From: Betaproteobacteria bacterium
GTDB taxonomy: Bacteria > Pseudomonadota > Gammaproteobacteria > Burkholderiales > SG8-39
Length of the DNA: 43,365 nucleotides
NCBI GenBank assembly: GCA_947466535.1
Contig: CANIEV010000012.1
Coordinates: 1-43,365, forward strand
Direction: 5' to 3'
The notes beneath the pieces are model-generated. The model saw nothing but the letters and a program-made list of their open reading frames with translations. It made no database searches and was not told where the DNA came from. Shown one piece after another: positions 40,896 through 43,365 of the stretch. The translations under genes were made by a program, and so were the position numbers. Every line of letters begins with the position of its first letter. Position 1 is the first letter of the stretch.

Positions 40896-42113
40896 TCAGC
40901 CTATGACGCGCGCGATCGAGTCCACCACATAGTCGATATTTCGCGAATTCAGTGCAGCGACGCAGATGCGTCCGGTTTCCACCGCATACACCGAATAATG
41001 CTCACGCAGCTTCGTGACCTGCTCCTTGGTGAGGCCGGAGTAGGAAAACATGCCCCGCTGCTGCATGACGAAACTGAAATCATGGGCCGGGGCGCGTGCC
41101 TTCAATTTTTCGACAAATTGGCGGCGCATGTCGCGAATCCGGTCGCGCATTCCGCCAAGTTCCTTTTCCCAAAGAGTACGAAGTTCGGGCGCGGTGAGCA
41201 CCGCGGCGGCGACCTTGCCGCCGTGCGTTGGTGGGTTGGAGTAGTTGGTCCGGACATCGCGCTTGAGTTGCGACAGAACGCGCTGCGCTTCTTCGGCGCT
41301 GCTCGCGACTACCGAAAGCGCGCCGATGCGCTCGCCGTACAGCGAAAGCGACTTCGAGAACGAGGTGGACACGAACACGGGTCCGCCCGCATCTGCGAAC
41401 TGGCGCACCGCTGCGGCGTCGGCGTCGATGCCCGCGCCGAATCCCTGGTAGGCCATGTCGAGGAAGGGCATCAGCTTGCGCGCCTTGACGACGGTGATCA
41501 CCTGTTCCCACTGTTTCGCGTCGAGGTCGGCGCCGGTCGGGTTGTGGCAGCACGCATGCAGCACGACGATCGCGCCGGCAGGCATGGTGTTCAAGGCATC
41601 CAGCATTCCCTTGAAATCCAGGCCGTGCGTCGCCGCGTCGTAGTAGGCGTAGGTGTTCACGGTGAAGCCGGCGCTCTCAAACAGCGCGCGGTGGTTCTCC
41701 CAGCTCGGATCGCTGATCCAGATCTGCGCCGAAGGGGCGATGCGCTTGAGGAAGTCCGCGCCGACCTTGAGGCCGCCTGTGCCGCCGAGCGCCTGGACGG
41801 TGACGATCCGGTTTTCGGTGCGCGCGATGCTGGATGCGCCAAACACCAGTTCCTGAACTGCCTTGTCGTAGACGGCGAGGCCATCGATCGGCAGGTAGCC
41901 GCGGGGTGTCGCGGTCTGGGCAAGTTGCTGCTCCGCGGTACGCACGCAGTCGAGCACGGGCAGCTTGCCGGAATCGTCGCAATACACGCCGACGCCTAGG
42001 TTCACCTTGGCCGGGTTCTTGTCGGCGTTGAAGAGTTCGGTGATGCCCAGAATCGGGTCGCGCGGGGCCAGCGGGACGTCGGTAAGCAGGGAGGAGCTGA
42101 GGGGGGCGTTCAT
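40896..42113 (-). CDS. Aspartate/aromatic amino acid aminotransferase
   Basis: A 405-residue fold-type I PLP aminotransferase of the AspC/TyrB subgroup. LGVGVYCDDSGKLPVLDCVR is at the N terminus, HACCHNPTGADL carries the Asn and Gly that bind PLP, DMAYQGFG the Asp and Tyr, and STSFSKSLSLYGERIG holds the PLP Lys; the substrate-binding Arg is in VETGRICVAALN. It transfers amino groups between aspartate, or phenylalanine/tyrosine, and 2-oxoglutarate. It is divergent from uvrB with a 53-bp gap. AspC and TyrB cannot be told apart from sequence alone. Confidence 0.93.
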   Translation of the reverse strand: MNAPLSSSLLTDVPLAPRDPILGITELFNADKNPAKVNLGVGVYCDDSGKLPVLDCVRTAEQQLAQTATPRGYLPIDGLAVYDKAVQELVFGASSIARTENRIVTVQALGGTGGLKVGADFLKRIAPSAQIWISDPSWENHRALFESAGFTVNTYAYYDAATHGLDFKGMLDALNTMPAGAIVVLHACCHNPTGADLDAKQWEQVITVVKARKLMPFLDMAYQGFGAGIDADAAAVRQFADAGGPVFVSTSFSKSLSLYGERIGALSVVASSAEEAQRVLSQLKRDVRTNYSNPPTHGGKVAAAVLTAPELRTLWEKELGGMRDRIRDMRRQFVEKLKARAPAHDFSFVMQQRGMFSYSGLTKEQVTKLREHYSVYAVETGRICVAALNSRNIDYVVDSIARVIG

Positions 42114-42166
42114 GGTGTTTGATCGTGTAATATCAAAAGTTTATCGCGTCGCGGATTCTACCACTC

Positions 42167-43365
<1,199 letters not shown>

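Noticed and set aside
40788..41999. Plus-strand open frame opposite the aminotransferase (403 codons)
   Set aside because: Antisense shadow rich in Arg/Gly/Val; no motif; the minus strand has all PLP-enzyme signatures.

Overview
The window reads as a chromosome segment of a high-GC betaproteobacterium, most likely Burkholderiales. The strongest hints are six orphan TctC/Bug-type periplasmic binding proteins, a (DHB/salicylate)-AMP ligase homologue, three-subunit molybdenum hydroxylase genes, and a beta-type housekeeping block with rlmJ, rnd, tRNA-Asn, an aspartate/aromatic aminotransferase and uvrB. No phage, transposase, CRISPR array or rRNA was seen.

The left ~31 kb is a patchwork of short catabolic operons on alternating strands. 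(1) The 3' end of a meta-cleavage hydrolase (2-454) is followed by a small cysteine-containing unknown on the minus strand. (2) A tight plus-strand operon (953-5146) encodes an SDR oxidoreductase, an aryl-AMP ligase, an amidohydrolase-2 protein and an alpha/beta hydrolase. (3) Converging on it are a PEP-mutase/oxaloacetate-decarboxylase-type lyase and a VOC protein (5156-6998), with a divergent threonine-dehydratase-like enzyme (7101-8051) and a Bug protein. (4) A Tat-exported amidohydrolase (9239-10375) is followed by a coiled-coil gene with C-terminal YD repeats that is split by a one-base frameshift (10390-11206). (5) A seven-gene minus-strand operon (18769 to 11216) runs cupin, Bug, 4,5-dihydroxyphthalate-decarboxylase-like protein, molybdenum hydroxylase M, S and L subunits, Bug. 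(6) A divergent Bug gene (18936-19901) converges on a minus-strand operon (26405 to 19917) of a maleylacetate-reductase-like dehydrogenase, an MmgE/PrpD protein and HyuA/HyuB. (7) After cysK and a universal stress protein comes a plus-strand Bug-SDR-Bug set (28454-31331).

The right ~11 kb is mostly core genome: ammonium transporter, a small conserved unknown, rlmJ, a cupin, a helix-hairpin-helix exported protein, GST, an ABC_sub_bind lipid/aromatic-type binding protein, a GloB-like hydrolase, RNase D, a ribbon-helix-helix-like small protein, a carboxymuconolactone-decarboxylase-family protein, a winged-helix protein, tRNA-Asn, an aminotransferase and the 5' part of uvrB.

Taken together the left part looks like uptake (Bug receptors) plus oxidation, CoA/AMP activation, decarboxylation and hydrolysis of aromatic or N-heteroaromatic acids. 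The substrates cannot be read from sequence. No LysR, GntR, IclR or similar regulator lies within these operons, so control must come from elsewhere. The most interesting points are the frameshifted coiled-coil/YD-repeat gene beside a Tat-exported amidohydrolase, the molybdenum hydroxylase/decarboxylase/cupin operon, the salicylate-type AMP ligase in a catabolic setting, and two enzymes whose canonical metal ligands are replaced.
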